Position numbers and translations under genes: made by a program. A stretch of DNA of 64,000 nucleotides, from positions 24,504-88,503 of the forward strand of contig JAAXJB010000112.1 in the NCBI GenBank assembly GCA_012270065.1, given 5' to 3'. The notes below the pieces were generated by a model. It was given only the letters and a program-made list of their open reading frames with translations. It was not told the DNA's origin and made no database searches. Every line of letters begins with the position of its first letter. The stretch's first letter is position 1. Source of the DNA: Rubripirellula sp. GTDB taxonomy: Bacteria; Planctomycetota; Planctomycetia; Pirellulales; Pirellulaceae. Of this stretch, positions 31,844-42,334 are shown in pieces.

Positions 31844-32554
31844 CTACTGCTGCGCAAATTCGTGAAGCAGCTTTTGAAGGTCATCCGGCTGGCACTTTTC
31901 AACAAATGCATCCAGAGCTTCACCGGTGATTGCTTCCACGTACTGTGGATACGCCTGCAGCCTCTGAATCAATGCTGATCGACTCAGTTCAGGATGGAAC
32001 TGAGTTCCATAAATCGGTTTCCCACGTATTTTGAACGCCTGGTTTTCGACCTTCGTAGAATACGCCAAACGTACAGCATTGGGCGGCAGCTTCACCACGC
32101 AGTCCTGATGCCCCATCGGAGCAAGAAAGCTGCTCCCGAGAATTCCGAACAGTGGATCTGACTTTCCTTCTTCAGTGAGAAAAACCTGAACAGCACCCAA
32201 TTCGGCCCGTGTCATGTCCGTGATGACATCTCCCCCCAAGGCTGCTGCCATCGCCTGAAAGCCCCAGCATGACGCAAACGTCGGAATCCCCCGATCATGA
32301 AGCTCCCGCATCGCTTGCAACGCGGGTGGCAGCCAATCTCCTCCTTCAGCAACGGAGTAATCACCACTGCCCCCGAGGAGCACGACATCAAAACTTGAAA
32401 AATGGTCGGCCGTAGGACGCCCACCAAGTAAATCAAAAACAGATATCTGACTCTTGTCACACTTCAGGGACTCTGCGAAGCAGTCAACTTCCTGTGTCAA
32501 CATCGCATCATCCGGGTCTCGAACCTGTAACAGCAGAAATTTTTTCATGGCCAA
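31844..32554 (-). CDS. Class I glutamine amidotransferase-like protein
   Basis: VVLLGGSGDYSV; ASCWGFQAMAAALGG with nucleophile Cys; GTQFHPELS. Confidence 0.9.
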   Translation of the reverse strand: MAMKKFLLLQVRDPDDAMLTQEVDCFAESLKCDKSQISVFDLLGGRPTADHFSSFDVVLLGGSGDYSVAEGGDWLPPALQAMRELHDRGIPTFASCWGFQAMAAALGGDVITDMTRAELGAVQVFLTEEGKSDPLFGILGSSFLAPMGHQDCVVKLPPNAVRLAYSTKVENQAFKIRGKPIYGTQFHPELSRSALIQRLQAYPQYVEAITGEALDAFVEKCQPDDLQKLLHEFAQQ

Positions 32555-32760
32555 GGTCGCATCAGGATCACGTCAGTTCCAACTCGTTGCAGACGCAAGT
32601 ATGCGCCTACAACGGCTGTCCGTCGATGCCTTTTGCTGACAATGCACGCTGGCAGAATTCAGAGGTGGTGAGGTCGAACAGTTCGTAGGAGAGGTGAATG
32701 CGTTTCGCCCTCACAGGACCACCTGCCAGGCGTTGAGAAGGCGAGGTGCCATCACCCGAA

Positions 32761-33741
32761 CTAATTCTGACGCAGCTGATTAGCCAAATGCAATCTCGAC
32801 GAGATGCACTGATGCCCATCCCGCACGTGGCGAGTCCCAAACTTGAGGGGCGGTGTGCTGTGCTGAGGTGCATCGACCTGCTGATACGAAGTGTTCGCAC
32901 CCCGACGTTTTCTTATGCAACAGTCCCGCTCATCAGGCATGTGTCCAAACTCGGCTGGCCCATAGTAGGAATATCGGTCAAAAGCGTTTGCCACTTTCCA
33001 GTCGTGATCAAGTGCGTTTGAGTGCTCACAGCAAGCCCCCTCTGCTTTTGTACTTTGTGTCCCAGACTGTCCGGATACAACCGTTCCCTGTCCATACTCG
33101 TGTGACGCCGCAAACGGTTCGAACTGTGCATCGCGAACGACCATGGGCTGTTCATCGGAAGCGGGCTGTTTGCTGTCGACCTGATGCTGGTTTTTGGCGC
33201 CAGTTTGAACGTTCTGCTTCAACGAAGGCGCGAGAATCGGCAGGGGCTTGAGTGGTTGGGACCCGTCCGCTCCTCTGAAAATTCGGCTGTTTTCCGCTTG
33301 TTCCAAGTGATCTTCACAAGTCTCACTGGCAGAATCTGCAATCCTCGCCAATCGTGTCCGGGTCCGTTGCAAGAAAGCCTGAAGATCTGCACGACACTTC
33401 TGGATCGCGATGATTTCCGGGCGGGCATCCGGTTGGGAATCGCAGCCAAGATGGTTCCAGTTTCTGCCACTTGAACCAAGGAGTGCGGGACCAATGGGGC
33501 CCGACTGGTAATCTGAATGATGTTGCATGATGGTCTCCGCAAGCACCATTCCTGCGCAGGCGCGCAGTTGGTGATTGCCATGAAATAGATTCGACTTCGG
33601 TAGCCCAGCCATCTCAGAGAGATCTGTGGCTTTGCGTCCCGACCTCGCGATCGGTTTGCCGTTTCGGAGAACCTTTTCAGAGACCCACATCGGTGAGACT
33701 GAAGCGGTACACCGCCCCCGTGAAAGGACGATTATTGACAA
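32761..33741 (-). CDS. Hypothetical protein (orphan ORF)
   Basis: 326 codons without a stop between well-annotated genes; no recognised motif. Confidence 0.3.
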   Translation of the reverse strand: MSIIVLSRGRCTASVSPMWVSEKVLRNGKPIARSGRKATDLSEMAGLPKSNLFHGNHQLRACAGMVLAETIMQHHSDYQSGPIGPALLGSSGRNWNHLGCDSQPDARPEIIAIQKCRADLQAFLQRTRTRLARIADSASETCEDHLEQAENSRIFRGADGSQPLKPLPILAPSLKQNVQTGAKNQHQVDSKQPASDEQPMVVRDAQFEPFAASHEYGQGTVVSGQSGTQSTKAEGACCEHSNALDHDWKVANAFDRYSYYGPAEFGHMPDERDCCIRKRRGANTSYQQVDAPQHSTPPLKFGTRHVRDGHQCISSRLHLANQLRQN

Positions 33742-33898
33742 CTGTCCAATTGAAACATGTGTCAGAAATTGCCGGAGTCAAGGAAAGCGACATTTTTTTT
33801 TCGTTTCAAGCCGCTCTTTCCCGAATTCACGTGCCTTGCAAGGGAAAAACTTCTGATCATGCCCGTCGGATCAGTATTCGCAGCTCCGTGGCGTTCGG

Positions 33899-34963
33899 CT
33901 AAACCACCCCGGACCGTGATTGTCTTTTCCAAATGAAGCCGTCAAGAACGTAGTGAGTGATCTGAGGAACAGCCAACAAAGGGACGAGCACAAAATGGTA
34001 GTTTTCCTGGCCCCATGCTGGCCCAAACAGCCAACTGCGCTCGTTCCACACTCCGGAATCCCACAGGAATTCTTCCAGATAAGCGAGCATCCAGACCACC
34101 CCGAGAAAGGATGCGATCTTTGGCAAATGTCGTGAAGGCGGCTGCTCCTGCCCGCCACACCGATACCAATACACAAGCACCATGTAGGGTATGCCGTGGA
34201 TGATGACATTCGTGACTGTGAAGGCATAATCCGAGTTGAACGTTATGATCCCCACATACCAGCACACGGCAGTGGTCATCACAACAATGTCTTTCCCCGG
34301 ACTCCACCGGCCATGAGCGAACCCCAGATACGCCGATCGAACGAAATAGAGACTCAGTATGCACCAATAGAATGGGCAGGCTATGTTCTCGAACACAGCC
34401 GGCAGTTTCTGGAAATCACCGTCGAGAAACCACCAGAAATTCCGTGGCAAATGCGAATGCCAGTGGATCAGCGGATAGAGCGTTGCCATATAAATCGCAA
34501 GGGTATCGATCCAGTATCCAAGGCGGCCAGTTTCACCGGCACGCGAACGATACAGCGCGACCCATCCGTACTGCTGACGCACAAAATGAAAAACGGCCAG
34601 ATAGGCAAGTATCCTCCAGAACCCTGCTGAAGTTTCGGAGTAAATCGCGATTCCAACAAAGAAAGCAAGGAGGGGAGTCAGCCCATACAACCAAGGCCTT
34701 CGCCGCAGTTCAACACGATCAAAGTAAACCCGGAAACCAGTGGAATAGACGTGCGCAACGTCAATCATCAAAATCGCGCCGATCCACAGCCACTCCGGTG
34801 AGTCACTCTCCAGAAGACCAAACGGCGCACCAACGGCGAGCAGCCCGAGAGCGACTACCGCACTCCCGAGAAACGTCCACAGATCAACCTGGGGCGAGAA
34901 GAGCCACCGACTGCGTGGCCGTTGTTCTGCTGGCAGGGATGATGCTGTCACGGGTACCTTCAA
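33899..34963 (-). CDS. Polytopic membrane protein, last gene of the polyamine/SPFH operon
   Basis: Many TM segments; start overlaps the stop of the upstream FAD protein by 4 bp. Confidence 0.8.
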   Translation of the reverse strand: MKVPVTASSLPAEQRPRSRWLFSPQVDLWTFLGSAVVALGLLAVGAPFGLLESDSPEWLWIGAILMIDVAHVYSTGFRVYFDRVELRRRPWLYGLTPLLAFFVGIAIYSETSAGFWRILAYLAVFHFVRQQYGWVALYRSRAGETGRLGYWIDTLAIYMATLYPLIHWHSHLPRNFWWFLDGDFQKLPAVFENIACPFYWCILSLYFVRSAYLGFAHGRWSPGKDIVVMTTAVCWYVGIITFNSDYAFTVTNVIIHGIPYMVLVYWYRCGGQEQPPSRHLPKIASFLGVVWMLAYLEEFLWDSGVWNERSWLFGPAWGQENYHFVLVPLLAVPQITHYVLDGFIWKRQSRSGVV

Positions 34964-36705
34964 TCTTTACGCGTCAGATCGACAGGACGGTCCACAATCC
35001 CTCGAACTGCCAGTATTTCTTCTGCGGCACGTACACCATGAAAAAACGCTTCTTCCAGTAGTGCAACGCCACTTAAATCCGTACCCGCAAAATGCACAGC
35101 CCCCAAAGGCTCAGCGGCTGCACGCCGCTCCGGTCCCCAAACAAAACCCGGGCTTGGCTGAATCATTGCATGCCCCCAGCACATGATATCGATCCGGGAT
35201 ACCAAATCATCAATCCCGGGATGAGCGAGCCGCAGGTCGGCCAGAACAACCTCCGCCCAATCTGCCCAGCCAAGTTGCAACATCTGTTTTCGCGTGATGG
35301 TTGCTTCCACGTCAGCGAAAGGATAGTACCACGTCAAAACAGTAGGACCATGATCGACTCCCAGTTGGTGCGTCGCCGTGACGTAACCCAGTGACCTTGA
35401 TTCCCGAATCACATTATCCCAAGCCATGGGAAATCCCTCATCAACGGGGCGATCCTGCACATGCACATTGGCAACCAACCACGAACCGTATTGGAACCCT
35501 GACACATCACGTCCAGACTCACTGAAACCCTCGATGACGTGCTTGGCCATCATCTGAGGCGCCGCAAACAGCACCTGTTCGGATCGGAACCCGACCTGCT
35601 TTCCCGTTTTTGCGTCCAGTGCCGCAACCCGGCAGGGCCCCGCTTCCTGGCTTCCGGCCACAGCGAATACCCCCACGCCGGTGCGAACATTTTCCTGCAC
35701 CGAATCATGAAGATAATTCACGATTCGCCCATTCCCCTCCGGCCAGGTGATGACCTCCTGCGATCCCATGCCACTGCGAACGATGCGAGCGGCAAAGTAG
35801 AACACGCCAGCCCAGGCGCTCACACGTTCCGGGGGCAGGCCATAATCGTCACGGCAGGAATAGTCGACGAGCCAATGCAACCGGGGAGAATCCCAACCTT
35901 GATCATTCATCCAGTCCTTCATTGACATTTGATCCAACTGCCTGACCACTTCATCATCAGACCCCATCGCCATGGGTATCGCAAACATCCGGCGTCCACT
36001 GGCATCACGCATGTCTGCCCAGCGATCCATTTCCATGCGAAACGCGTTCAGTTGCTTCAAGTCCTCTTCACTCGCCCCGTGACCTGGGTACAAGCCCTCA
36101 TGCCAACTCCCATCACTGTAGACCCTTTCCTCGGGCTCCCGGCAAAGAAACTCTTCCGCCACAACAGGACTACCGTCATCCGCCACTGACTCAATGACCC
36201 GCATTTCGGTCAGCAATTGAATCAACGATTCGTTTTCAGCCATGGGAACAGGAACATAGTGGGCTCCCCATGGAAAGCGGACTCCATTTCGACTTCCGCC
36301 ACGCGCTGTTCCTCCCGGCTTTGATTCCAGCTCTGCAAGCACAAAATCGTCAAAGCCAGCACGTTTCAATCTCCAAGCTGCAGCAAGACCGGCAATTCCA
36401 CCACCAACAATGGTGACACCAACCTGCTCATGAGCCGAGAAATCGAGTTCAGCGGCAACCCCATCACGAACCAGATGACCGATGTCAAAACGGGTGTGCT
36501 GCAACTCACCAGCAGGTGGTAGCCGCAATGTGCTGCAGCCGACACTGCCTGCAACCTGACACCCCAACAGGGCGGTCAGTAATTGCCGCCGGTTCAGCGT
36601 TTCAGTCTTTGCCACGCCACTCCTCGTCATAGTACCGAACCAGGACCTGATTGTTGAGCTGATTGACTTCTGTCTCGACGGGGTAAATATCGCGTGGCAG
36701 TTCAA
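34960..36705 (-). CDS. Exported FAD-dependent amine-oxidase-like oxidoreductase (start probably near 36.62 kb)
   Basis: [21 protein letters not shown] resembles a Tat signal with lipobox; [21 protein letters not shown] dinucleotide-binding motif; C-terminal [29 protein letters not shown]. Confidence 0.85.
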   Translation of the reverse strand: MNCHAIFTPSRQKSISSTIRSWFGTMTRSGVAKTETLNRRQLLTALLGCQVAGSVGCSTLRLPPAGELQHTRFDIGHLVRDGVAAELDFSAHEQVGVTIVGGGIAGLAAAWRLKRAGFDDFVLAELESKPGGTARGGSRNGVRFPWGAHYVPVPMAENESLIQLLTEMRVIESVADDGSPVVAEEFLCREPEERVYSDGSWHEGLYPGHGASEEDLKQLNAFRMEMDRWADMRDASGRRMFAIPMAMGSDDEVVRQLDQMSMKDWMNDQGWDSPRLHWLVDYSCRDDYGLPPERVSAWAGVFYFAARIVRSGMGSQEVITWPEGNGRIVNYLHDSVQENVRTGVGVFAVAGSQEAGPCRVAALDAKTGKQVGFRSEQVLFAAPQMMAKHVIEGFSESGRDVSGFQYGSWLVANVHVQDRPVDEGFPMAWDNVIRESRSLGYVTATHQLGVDHGPTVLTWYYPFADVEATITRKQMLQLGWADWAEVVLADLRLAHPGIDDLVSRIDIMCWGHAMIQPSPGFVWGPERRAAAEPLGAVHFAGTDLSGVALLEEAFFHGVRAAEEILAVRGIVDRPVDLTRKD

Positions 36706-38128
36706 AAAGACTGGAAATCATTTCCTCGTTGAGATACGACAATTCCTGTTCGATACGAGTTAGATCCGGTGGAACATCAATCCCGGCACGCAGCCCGGCC
36801 AAGGCGAATCCCCAAACACCAAATGTTGGAACCGACGTGCAATAAGGACGTACGTGAAAACCGGACTCCTCCATGGTGCGCAGGATACACCAGTACGACT
36901 GCCCGGCCACCAGCGGAGATGTGCATTGAATACTGACCAATGCATCCGGCTTCATGATCTGTCTTAAACGGCGATAGAAGAAGGTTGTGTAGAGTTTCCC
37001 GACTGAATAGGAACCCGGATCCGGGAAGTCGATCACGACTGCATCAAAAGGCTCGTGCTGCTTCCCCACCCAGACAAATGCATCCGTATTCACGACCGTT
37101 ACTTTTTCATGAGTCAAGGACTGCTCATTCAATTCACGGAGAAGGGGAAACTGGGTGGCAATCTCAGTCATGCCGGGATCGATGTCGACGAGGGTTACCG
37201 TCTCAACACTGTCATGTTTCAGGATTTCCCTGACGGCGAGTCCATCCCCCCCTCCCAACACAAGAATCCTTTTCGGTTGCTGTGCAGCCAACATGACCGG
37301 ATGCACCAGAGCCTCGTGATAACGGTACTCATCAGTCGAATTGAATTGCAGATGGCCATTGAGATACAACTGGAATCCACGACGATCATTGGTGACCAGA
37401 ATCCGCTGGAAACGTGTCTGTCTGGCGTGAACAACCGACTTGCCCAGAATGATTTCCTCTGTCCACGTTGTGAGTGCATCTGCCTTGATGATGCCGATAA
37501 CCAACACCCCAACCACAAGAAACGCACGCCCTCGCAATCCCGACAAACCCCGGTTGGTCAACAGCGGTCGGAGCAGATAGGTCCCCCACAATCCGACCAG
37601 CGCGTTCATGACACCGAACACCAGTGATGTCCGCATCAAGCCGAGATAGGGCACCAGCAATATTGGAAACAGAAGTGAAGCGAGCAAGGCTCCGATGTAA
37701 TCGAACGTAAGGACGCGTGAGACAAGATCGCTGAAATCCAGGTGTTCCTTGAGGATCCGCATCAACAGGGGGAGTTCCAGACCAACGAGTGTTCCAATGA
37801 CAAACACGCTGCCAAAGAGCACAAGCTGAAACCACTGAACGAAAGCAAACGACACGAAAAGCAACGGCGCGGACAACCCGCCAACCAGAGCAAGTGCCAA
37901 CTCGACTTCGATGAATGTCCGCGCCAGCCCCTGATGCAAATACTGCGAGAACCAGGCGCCCACACCCAGTGCCGAAAGATACACACCGATCACCAGCGAG
38001 AACTGCGTGACCGAATCTCCCAGAAGGTAACTTGCCAGGGTTCCGGCAATCAATTCATAGATCAACCCGCACGTGGCTACCGCCAGCACGTTCAAGTAGA
38101 GCAAAAAGAGGGGCGCACGATTGAGCAA
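36602..38128 (-). CDS. Membrane-fused spermidine synthase-like protein (polyamine aminopropyltransferase)
   Basis: N-terminal multi-TM half; [65 protein letters not shown]. Confidence 0.92.
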   Translation of the reverse strand: MLNRAPLFLLYLNVLAVATCGLIYELIAGTLASYLLGDSVTQFSLVIGVYLSALGVGAWFSQYLHQGLARTFIEVELALALVGGLSAPLLFVSFAFVQWFQLVLFGSVFVIGTLVGLELPLLMRILKEHLDFSDLVSRVLTFDYIGALLASLLFPILLVPYLGLMRTSLVFGVMNALVGLWGTYLLRPLLTNRGLSGLRGRAFLVVGVLVIGIIKADALTTWTEEIILGKSVVHARQTRFQRILVTNDRRGFQLYLNGHLQFNSTDEYRYHEALVHPVMLAAQQPKRILVLGGGDGLAVREILKHDSVETVTLVDIDPGMTEIATQFPLLRELNEQSLTHEKVTVVNTDAFVWVGKQHEPFDAVVIDFPDPGSYSVGKLYTTFFYRRLRQIMKPDALVSIQCTSPLVAGQSYWCILRTMEESGFHVRPYCTSVPTFGVWGFALAGLRAGIDVPPDLTRIEQELSYLNEEMISSLFELPRDIYPVETEVNQLNNQVLVRYYDEEWRGKD

Positions 38129-38151
38129 GTCAAAAAGCCAATGACAGAGAG

Positions 38152-38454
38152 CTAGCCAAGAATCGCCGACGCAATGATGACAGAGATCCCGACCACAACC
38201 GCCGCAACGATGGTTGCCATCGCCTGATTGTGCTCCTCAACAACCTCTTTGACAATCGAAAAAGGTGTGACTTTGTCCATCAGCAGAATGGCCAGAAACA
38301 GGACAACGATGCCGAGCACAGCAAAGACCGTGGCCGCCAACAGGTGCGTCAACAACAAGGAAAGATTCCCGGCACTCACCACGGAACCTGCAGCCGCGTC
38401 CGCCGCTGCCACCAAAGAAACTGAATCAAGCATTCCAGAAAACATATTGAGCAT
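38152..38454 (-). CDS. DUF350 (YjfL-like) membrane protein
   Basis: [65 protein letters not shown]. Confidence 0.88.
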   Translation of the reverse strand: MLNMFSGMLDSVSLVAAADAAAGSVVSAGNLSLLLTHLLAATVFAVLGIVVLFLAILLMDKVTPFSIVKEVVEEHNQAMATIVAAVVVGISVIIASAILG

Positions 38455-38639
38455 TACTTGCCTCCTCCCCAAGAACCACCATAAGAACGTCCATAAACAC
38501 CTCCTCCTCCATGGCTCATGCCATCGAGAATTCCGAAGTTAGGAGCTCGCCAACTGAACGCGGCTGCAACTCCGAACCAGAGGCAAACGCTCAGACCAAA
38601 AACCAAATAACCAATGAACCACTTCGACTTTGAATCCAT
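38454..38639 (-). CDS. Small single-TM protein with Gly-rich C-terminal tail
   Basis: TM segment WFIGYLVFGLSVCLWFGVAAAFSW; tail GGGGVYGRSYGGSWGGGK; tightly packed between DUF4178 and DUF350 genes. Confidence 0.75.
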   Translation of the reverse strand: MDSKSKWFIGYLVFGLSVCLWFGVAAAFSWRAPNFGILDGMSHGGGGVYGRSYGGSWGGGK

Positions 38640-38645
38640 TAAAAA

Positions 38646-40184
38646 TTACTCCGTCGCGTAAGGGCTGTAATCACTGTCTTCCCAACGCTTTCGCTCAAAG
38701 GAATACTGGTATGCCAACAATGCCACGGGCAAAGCAGCAAGCGCGACCAATCCATAAAAACAGAGCCACGGGTCAGCCTTTGAGAAGGCTGCATAAGTGA
38801 GCAGTATCAAGACAGACATGGCAGGCCAACTAAGAAACACACCTTTGCCAAACGACGGTGCTGGCTGGATCGGACCGACGCCAAAACTCCGCGGCAAATT
38901 CTCGACACCGAAGCCGACCTCGATCATTTCAGGCGTCACATAAACAGACTCCGTCACATTGACTTCACTGGATTTTTCCGTCTTTGACCATTCATACGAG
39001 AGCATTCTCGGCGGCGCGATGTAGTCCGCTGTTTTGACTTTTTCACCGGCCTCGACTTTCCAGTAAAACTCGCCAAGAACATGCTTCACCGTGGCCAGCC
39101 CGCGATCGTAAATCCGGAATCGATCCCCATCGTAGGCGATCGCATTCGTCTTGCCGCTGTTCTTCATCGCTTCGCCGGCTGCCGGTGACGCAAATGACCA
39201 ATGCCGGTCATTGTAAATCAACCAACGGAAACCATTCTTTTCGCTGTAAAGAAGGTATTCCTGCCACGGATAGCTGATTCCACCATACATGGCAAAACGC
39301 CCCAGAAACCCAATGACAGTGTACTTCTCGCCAAACAGTTTTCCTTCGCTGCCCAACTTCAAACGAAGCTTCAATTTCTTTGGCTTCGAGAGTGTTTTCA
39401 AATACGTCAACTTGCCGTTATCGGCATCCAGCAAAGAATTGCAACTGGGACATGTAACACGCAAGGCCGCATCCGGGGCGTGAAGAGTCAATGCACCACC
39501 GCACTTCGGACAGTTCAGTGAAACCGATCCAGTTACGATTTTCGCATCGAGTACTTCGCCTGCACCGCCCTCAAGATTCAAGCTGTCCAGGCTGATTTCC
39601 TGTCCGACATAGGCGTTGGTCGTCGTCCCGTATTCCAAAGTGGCAAAGCGGCCCTCATCGGCTTGCAAGTCCACAAACTTGTGCTCAGCACCACCTCGAA
39701 ACGCCCACGGTATATCACCTTCAGCGGTGAGCGCCGTCGCCACCCCGCGCTCGGTAACATTGAATTCTGCACCACCGAGTTTGACCGTTTCTCCGAGCTC
39801 CAGGTCATCAAAGTCCGGCGTGCGCGAATTCCCGGACAATTTCTTCTGAAACATCAGGTAGGTCTTTCCCTGAGCCTCGGAAAGCCAACCCCAGCGTCCA
39901 CCCGGAAGAGCAAGGTACCATTCATCCCAAACCCCACCTGCAGGATGCTGATATTGCACACGCCCAACAACGGTGAAGTGCTTGTTCTTGAGCCTTCCTG
40001 ACAAACCGCACCGCAGCCGTGATGATGTTTCAACCAATTCGGCAACTTTGCCAATGTCCTCGACTTTTCTATCCGTCCGTGCGACGGCCGACTGGCAAAA
40101 TTCGCATACGGAAACCATCGAACCGACAGTGAACTCGACGGGCGCCCCACAGGAGGGACAAGCGGTCTTTCGGCTTTTCATCAA
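38646..40184 (-). CDS. Zinc-ribbon protein with two DUF4178-like domains and C-terminal TM segments
   Basis: CPSCGAPVEFTVGSMVSVCEFC and CPKCGGALTLHAPDAALRVTCPSC; two WDEWYLAL.../YPWQEYLLYSEKNGFRWLIYNDRHW modules. Confidence 0.85.
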   Translation of the reverse strand: MMKSRKTACPSCGAPVEFTVGSMVSVCEFCQSAVARTDRKVEDIGKVAELVETSSRLRCGLSGRLKNKHFTVVGRVQYQHPAGGVWDEWYLALPGGRWGWLSEAQGKTYLMFQKKLSGNSRTPDFDDLELGETVKLGGAEFNVTERGVATALTAEGDIPWAFRGGAEHKFVDLQADEGRFATLEYGTTTNAYVGQEISLDSLNLEGGAGEVLDAKIVTGSVSLNCPKCGGALTLHAPDAALRVTCPSCNSLLDADNGKLTYLKTLSKPKKLKLRLKLGSEGKLFGEKYTVIGFLGRFAMYGGISYPWQEYLLYSEKNGFRWLIYNDRHWSFASPAAGEAMKNSGKTNAIAYDGDRFRIYDRGLATVKHVLGEFYWKVEAGEKVKTADYIAPPRMLSYEWSKTEKSSEVNVTESVYVTPEMIEVGFGVENLPRSFGVGPIQPAPSFGKGVFLSWPAMSVLILLTYAAFSKADPWLCFYGLVALAALPVALLAYQYSFERKRWEDSDYSPYATE

Positions 40185-40687
40185 CCTGGCGTCCTGTCAC
40201 AGGAAATGGATTCAGTTTCCTCAGGTGAGCCCAAAGGCGCGATCCCAGTTGAAACGCCACGGGCTAATTGTCTGACACAAACATTCTCTGCCCCAAGCAC
40301 CTCGGCGAGAACCAACTTCCAATCCCAGCCTGCCCTCTCACGACAACAATAAAGATTGAATGTTGCCAAACCGTATTCCGGATACGTGTGGCATGCTAAA
40401 TGCGATTCGCTCAACATGTACAACGCGGTGACTCCACCCGGACCGCCAAAGCGGTGCAACTGGGGAATCCCAACGACAGTGACTCCGAGATCGTCAATGA
40501 TACGCTGGCAAAGGCTCTGAATCAGATTCAGGTCCTGAAGCTGTTTCTCGCTGCACCCGTATGCATCAACGACCCATTCCGTCCCCGTTCCAACGGCGAC
40601 TTCAGCTTTCCCACGACTCGCTTGTGCAGTACTCATGGATGAAACAGTTTCCAGTTCGCCCGGCGAGAGAGCAGAACACGACAACAA
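40181..40687 (-). CDS. speD: S-adenosylmethionine decarboxylase proenzyme, prokaryotic type
   Basis: LSESHLACHTYPEYGLATFNLYCC with the ESH processing site; 4-bp overlap with downstream gene. Confidence 0.93.
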   Translation of the reverse strand: MLSCSALSPGELETVSSMSTAQASRGKAEVAVGTGTEWVVDAYGCSEKQLQDLNLIQSLCQRIIDDLGVTVVGIPQLHRFGGPGGVTALYMLSESHLACHTYPEYGLATFNLYCCRERAGWDWKLVLAEVLGAENVCVRQLARGVSTGIAPLGSPEETESISCDRTPG

Positions 40688-40732
40688 CAGCTCGGGTCAG
40701 CACGTACCGACGGCCGATAAGGTTAGCACAGA

Positions 40733-41851
40733 TCAAGATGCTGGTGGTGGAGGTGGCGGAGGTGTGGCCTGAAAATATCCGGCCAATTGAGGGACTTGCC
40801 CGGCAGCCGTCCAACCGCCAATCTCGGCAGTCCAAACCAGAGTGTCCTGACTAACCTGCCCGGAACTGATGGCTGACACAAGCTGTTCGACGCTGAAAGG
40901 CCCCTGAGTCTGGCCATTCACAGCGATGTGCCACTGAGCCACGGGAGGCGGAGGAGGACTAGCTGCGGCTGTCGGTGTACCGGGTACAACACCGCCCTGT
41001 CCGGGCATCATGCGACTGGCCATGGCAAACCCCATTCCCAGCCCCATGCCATCAGCGGCTCCACCGCCAGCAGGATTTTCGGCAGCTGCTGTCATTGCCT
41101 GCCCCATCTGATACTGCTGGAAGGTATTCATGTTGCCAATCACTCCCATGCTTGTCCGGGTATCAAGTGCTTTCTCAACAGCTTCCGGCAGCGAGATATT
41201 GACGACATAAAGCTGCGGACAATCCAGACCGTACTCATCATCGATCCGTTCCACGACTTCCTTGCGCAAGGCCTCGGACAACTCAGTGTATTTGGCAGCA
41301 AGATCAAGAGCAGGGACCTGAAGTTTTCCGAGAATGTCAGCAAATGAGGAGCCGATGATGTTACGCAACAGCTCGGTGATGTCATCAGCAGAGAAATCAC
41401 CATCCGTTCCGACCAGCTCTTTCAAAAGTGCCTTGGCATCGACCGCCTGAAGCGTGTAGCTTCCGAACGCCCGGATACGAATCGGCCCAAACTCGGGATC
41501 GCGCAGCATGATCGGATTGGGCGTTCCCCACTTCAGATCGGTAACCTGCTTCGTGCTGACAAAATAAACCTCTGCCTTGAATGGACTCTCAAACCCATAT
41601 TTCCAGCCTTGCAGAGTCGAAAGGATGGGCATGTTCTGTGTCGTCAATTCGTAATGTCCCGGCTCATAAACGTCAGCCAGTTCACCACCGTTGACCAGAA
41701 CCGCGATCTGCCCGGGCCGTACAATCAACTGCGCCCCATTCTTGATCTCGTTCTGATGGCGTGGAAAACGCCACACCAGCGTTCGGTTGGAATCATCGAT
41801 CCACTCGATGATATCGATCAACTCACCACGTAGAACGTCGAACAGACCCAT
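40733..41851 (-). CDS. SPFH-domain (YdjI/virion-core-like) protein with C-terminal GYF_2-type domain
   Basis: MGLFDVLRGELIDIIEWIDDSNRTLVWRFPRHQNEIKNGAQLIV; WHIAVNGQTQGPFSVEQLVSAISSGQVSQDTLVWTAEIGGWTAAGQV; Pro-rich terminus. Confidence 0.92.
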   Translation of the reverse strand: MGLFDVLRGELIDIIEWIDDSNRTLVWRFPRHQNEIKNGAQLIVRPGQIAVLVNGGELADVYEPGHYELTTQNMPILSTLQGWKYGFESPFKAEVYFVSTKQVTDLKWGTPNPIMLRDPEFGPIRIRAFGSYTLQAVDAKALLKELVGTDGDFSADDITELLRNIIGSSFADILGKLQVPALDLAAKYTELSEALRKEVVERIDDEYGLDCPQLYVVNISLPEAVEKALDTRTSMGVIGNMNTFQQYQMGQAMTAAAENPAGGGAADGMGLGMGFAMASRMMPGQGGVVPGTPTAAASPPPPPVAQWHIAVNGQTQGPFSVEQLVSAISSGQVSQDTLVWTAEIGGWTAAGQVPQLAGYFQATPPPPPPPAS

Positions 41852-42334
41852 ATCGATTACTCCAATCAGTTTCGTTTTATTTCCATCAGCAAGCTGATAA
41901 CACATGAATCGATGCGACAGCATCGCACATGCGATTCTCAAAACATGCCGGAAGCTGGCCAATTCCTGCCGCATCGTTGCACTGAACGCGCCGCTTCGGC
42001 GAGTATAACGCCCCCGCAAGGCCGACACCATACAAGGCGTGAGCCCTCCCAACTTGTGGCGCGCCAAAACACAAATTTTCAACGAAACAGAAATGCCGCT
42101 GACTCGTCTGCCACAGTGCGCAAAGACATCTTGAGAGCTACCACAATCATTCTGCCCAAACCCATGCTTTTGTGCATATCTTCGCTGAATGCAGATCGGC
42201 AACCAATGCAAACGGAAGCCGCGCCAGGTTCAAACGAGTTCGCTAAAATCCGGGCATCGCAGAGAATCGCAGCAGGGCAGCGAAGCCCTGCAAAGAATTT
42301 GCAACCCCAGTGACAGCCAGGACGATTGATCAAA

